Source: Glandiceps talaboti (lineage: Eukaryota > Hemichordata > Enteropneusta > Spengelidae). Taken from it: a stretch of 64,000 nucleotides of DNA. Positions 62,101-64,000 of this stretch are shown here, in pieces. Where the stretch lies: positions 17,082,271 through 17,146,270 of the forward strand of contig NC_135558.1 of the NCBI RefSeq assembly GCF_964340395.1, given 5' to 3'. Made by a program: the position numbers and the translations under genes. Position 1 is the first letter of the stretch. Each line of letters opens with the position of its first letter. The notes beneath the pieces were generated by a model that had not been told where the DNA came from, made no database searches, and saw nothing but the letters and a program-made list of their open reading frames with translations.

Positions 62101-64000
62101 TTGAACAAACTCAATAATGACTGACAAGACGATGCAGAACACTCTGACCATGTTGGTGACTGGCAAGCAATATATATCATTTAGGTGTGAAAAACTAAAA
62201 AAGTATGTGAATTATGGCGGTAAGTTAAATCATCATGCCGGCTTTTATAATTGTCGTAACAATAATCACAGACAATAGAGTAGAACGTGTTAATGTGAGT
62301 ATAAAGTACGTGAATTACGGCAGTAAGTTAAAGCATCATGCCGACTTTTATAATTGTCATAACAAGTATCACAGATGACAATAGAGTAAAACATGTGAAT
62401 GTAGTGAGTATAATCATAGACAATCCTTTGTCTATGGTATAATGTACGCAAATTGCGGCGGTAAGTTGTTGACTGTGACTTTTATGAATGACAAACTCGG
62501 TTAATCTGTAATGCTTGCTGTCACATATTTCTAAATGTATTTAGAAGTTTTTTTCATTCGGGGGCAGTGGTATGGGGGCAGTTGTCCTGTTACCATGCAC
62601 AAGGAAATGGAAACAAATATTTGTGTGTGTGTGCAATTCCAATGGTTTACTTGATGAGTGACCCTTTACAGACAGTGCTGTAGCTTAAAAAGATAATTCT
62701 TCATTGACTTTGAATCTTTTTCAGAACACTTGTGATGTAGTGGGTGATTCAGGCCTTGACACAGCTAGTTGTACCACTGGTATTATAACAGAATGTAATG
62801 AAGACAGGAAAAATGATGCCTTGGCTGCCTTAGAAATGTCCAATACTGTTAAGGAACGTCTTGATATTACTGAAGATGCTGTCTGTTCAGAAGAATTAAC
62901 ATATTCTCCTCCTGAAAGCAGTTCATCAAATCCTGACAATTCTCTACTTTCATCATTCTGTGACTCGTCAAAGAGTGGATCACCAGTGGGAGAAGCCCAG
63001 TTCTGTGGCAAAAATATGACAGTGACTTTCTCTGGAAAAGAGCTTACAGATGAGCTAGCTGATCCAGAATGTGTAACCATGGATTCAAATGAGAGGGAAA
63101 ATGCTGTCACTGTGGAAATGGATACCTATATACAGAGCACATCAGTTATCTCCCATAATTCTAGGAAGACAAACCATGGTACCATTACTGAAGCAGTCTC
63201 TTCTGTGTTTCAAAAAGACAGACTGAATATAGAAGATCCAGTTCATCCACTACCACAATCAAACAGCTCAGAAATTGAATCACAGTTGAGGGAAATGCTG
63301 ACTACCTGTAGCAACGAAGTCACTGGTATAGTGCCAGCTGATACAGAATGTGTAACGGATTCAAATAAGAATGAAAATGCTATGGAGATACTAAAGTGCC
63401 TGTCTGTGGGGGTAGTTCATCCCTATGATGATGCCACTAATTGTGATGAAAACCTGGTGAATTCAGTGATATTGAGCAGCGATGGTGACACAAACCTGGT
63501 GAATTCAGTGATATTGAGCAGTGATGGTGACACTGGTACTGTTCACAATAGCCTGTATCCTACCGTTATTGTAGCCAATGATATCTACAGTGATGGTGAT
63601 CACATCTTCAGTGACCATGATGGTGATGACAGTGTCAATGACCCAGATTATCATCCACCTCAATCAGATTCAGAAGACATAGTGAGTGACTCTTCAGAAT
63701 CACTGCAAGATCAGATGTCCACACCAGCCTTAAAGAATATAATTGATCAAGTTTGCAGTAAGTTGGATGGTGACAGTGTCGGTGACCCAGATTATCATCC
63801 ATCTACATCAGAAGGAAATATGCAGAGTGACTGTTCAGAATCATTGCAAGGAGAATTATTCACACCAAGTGTAAAAAGGAAAAACGAAGGGACTCGCAGT
63901 GCATTGACAGTAAAGCATGCCAAAGCTAAAACAACGTCAGGAAAGAGAATATGGGACAGAAAGCACTTTTGCGTGTACTGCCATAAGGAAATGGGAAATC
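46354..64000 (+). CDS. SET domain-IRE1-like kinase fusion protein (5' part, open at right edge)
   Basis: Ten exons join in one open frame: 46354-46377, 47077-47200, 51077-51242, 56063-56255, 56499-56613, 58756-58793, 59484-59958, 60543-60715, 61182-61445, 62725->64000; phases 0,1,2,0,1,0,1,0,0, all GT-AG. Residues ~38-168 form a KMT5A-like SET domain: GKGVFAAKEYTKGDYL, then VNDDHVKPNS at the NHxxxPN position, then EEILYNYG with the catalytic-type Tyr. Residues ~185-205 hold a Cys/His cluster (CNFCDKEC, C, H). Residues ~230-520 are a protein kinase closest to IRE1/RNase L: VAIK Lys272, HRDIKPENLL 368-377, DFG 388-390, then GCVLYYIMTRGHHPF. The glycine loop is degenerate. No KEN RNase domain follows. 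From ~525 the chain is Ser/Asp/Glu-rich with internal repeats and ends in KHFCVYCHKE, a probable second finger. Expected roles are histone or other lysine methylation and Ser/Thr phosphorylation, probably nuclear; unproved. The start codon is the first in-frame ATG after a plausible acceptor. Confidence 0.8.
47201..51076 (+). other. Intron 2 of SET-kinase gene, repeat-rich
   Basis: Contains an AGGGAGCC-type TIR fragment (about 47955-48110), a G25-type homopolymer (about 48187-48211), four degenerate ~140-bp repeats with CAAATTATGGCTAAAAATGTG (48540-49060), repeats with CAACCATGACCACGCCC (49100-49400), and G and C homopolymer runs near 50685 and 50735. A minus-strand open frame at about 49490-49900 is discussed in the findings. 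Confidence 0.6.
48395..48510 (+). repeat. Dispersed repeat (CTCAGACATAACTGAAC)
   Basis: GATTGGGCTCGGTGTGTCCG, then TTTCTCAGACATAACTGAAC, then TCAAACTTGGCACAAGGAC. Related copies lie at 60022-60145 and 60885-61020 in introns 7 and 8 of the same gene. Confidence 0.7.
53040..53232. repeat. (GACA)n/(GAGA)n purine-rich microsatellite
   Basis: Imperfect AGACAGACAG and AGAGAGAC runs over nearly 200 bp. The Ser/Leu/Cys-rich reading frame across it is not a gene. Confidence 0.9.
53662..54825. mobile_element. hAT-like non-autonomous element (CAGGGAT ends)
   Basis: Ends are CAGGGATCAC and its imperfect complement GTAATCCCTG, with flanking CCATGG on both sides. It splits a repeat that reads CCATGGCAACAGCC on the right. 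The CAGGG terminus is typical of hAT elements, but an exact 8-bp target duplication is not clean. No transposase frame is seen. Confidence 0.5.
57140..57900 (+). repeat. Tandem repeat of ~65 bp in intron 5 of SET-kinase
   Basis: About ten imperfect copies of a unit containing GGATACCTTGAAGTCATCCA, then TTCAAACTACATGCAATA, then GATCTGACTTTATCAAC. It is non-coding and fills much of the intron between exons 5 and 6. Confidence 0.85.
60022..60145 (+). repeat. Dispersed repeat copy, intron 7 of SET-kinase
   Basis: GATTGGGCTCTGTCCGTCC, then TTTCTCAGACATGACTGAAC, then CTCAAACTTGACACAAG; same family as 48395-48510. Confidence 0.7.
60885..61025 (+). repeat. Dispersed repeat copy, intron 8 of SET-kinase
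   Basis: GGATTGGGTTTCATCCATCC, then TTTCTCAGACATGCCTGGAA, then CAAATTTGGTACAAGGATA; same family as 48395-48510 and 60022-60145. Confidence 0.7.
61446..62724 (+). other. Intron 9 of SET-kinase gene
   Basis: No exon seen. It contains a G-rich homopolymer near 61890-61910 and an approximate inverted pair around 61925-62060 and 62480-62600 (GGACAATTGC and TTTTCATTCGGGGGCAGT-type words, CAGATTAACCGAG-type ends). Between these are three direct copies of an ~100-bp unit with GAATTACGGCAGTAAGTTAA, together suggesting a decayed inverted-repeat element. Confidence 0.5.

Overview
The window is animal nuclear DNA. Genes are split by spliceosomal introns with GT-AG borders, intergenic DNA is AT-rich, and microsatellites, palindromic MITE-like elements, a tRNA-derived SINE and TIR transposons are abundant. 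Gene content and repeat style suggest a marine invertebrate (an invertebrate deuterostome or lophotrochozoan); the species cannot be fixed from sequence alone.

Layout. (1) About 1.2-4.35 kb, + strand: the 3' part of a DHHC palmitoyltransferase most like ZDHHC12. (2) 4.35-10.9 kb: no gene seen; palindromic elements and degenerate tandem repeats. (3) 10.9-39.8 kb, - strand: three tandem paralogous genes of a crotonase/enoyl-CoA hydratase-like family that resembles actinobacterial proteins. All exons could be placed, including a tiny first exon (6-8 codons) that starts a mitochondrial-type presequence. Copies 1 and 2 are a recent segmental duplication of roughly 8-11 kb. Copy 3 is older, but its exon 2 is essentially identical to the others, which points to gene conversion. 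Intron 4 of copy 3 is almost entirely a 2.2 kb minisatellite whose ~41-bp unit is a copy of the exon 4/5' splice-site junction. (4) 41.85-42.25 kb, - strand: the last exon of an MFS-type transporter, with no partner exons seen. (5) 43.5-45.1 kb: a tandemly duplicated promoter-like segment. (6) 46.35 kb to the window end, + strand: a ten-exon gene (still open at the right edge) joining a KMT5A-like SET domain, a small Cys/His cluster, an IRE1/RNase L-like protein kinase domain, a Ser/Asp/Glu-rich region with internal repeats, and the start of a second Cys-rich finger.

The most unusual items are the SET-kinase fusion gene and the splice-donor minisatellite. The crotonase cluster also gives a readable record of duplication, conversion, intron loss, exon-edge relics and transposon insertion. 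The three genetic units (palmitoyltransferase, crotonases, SET-kinase) show no obvious shared pathway.
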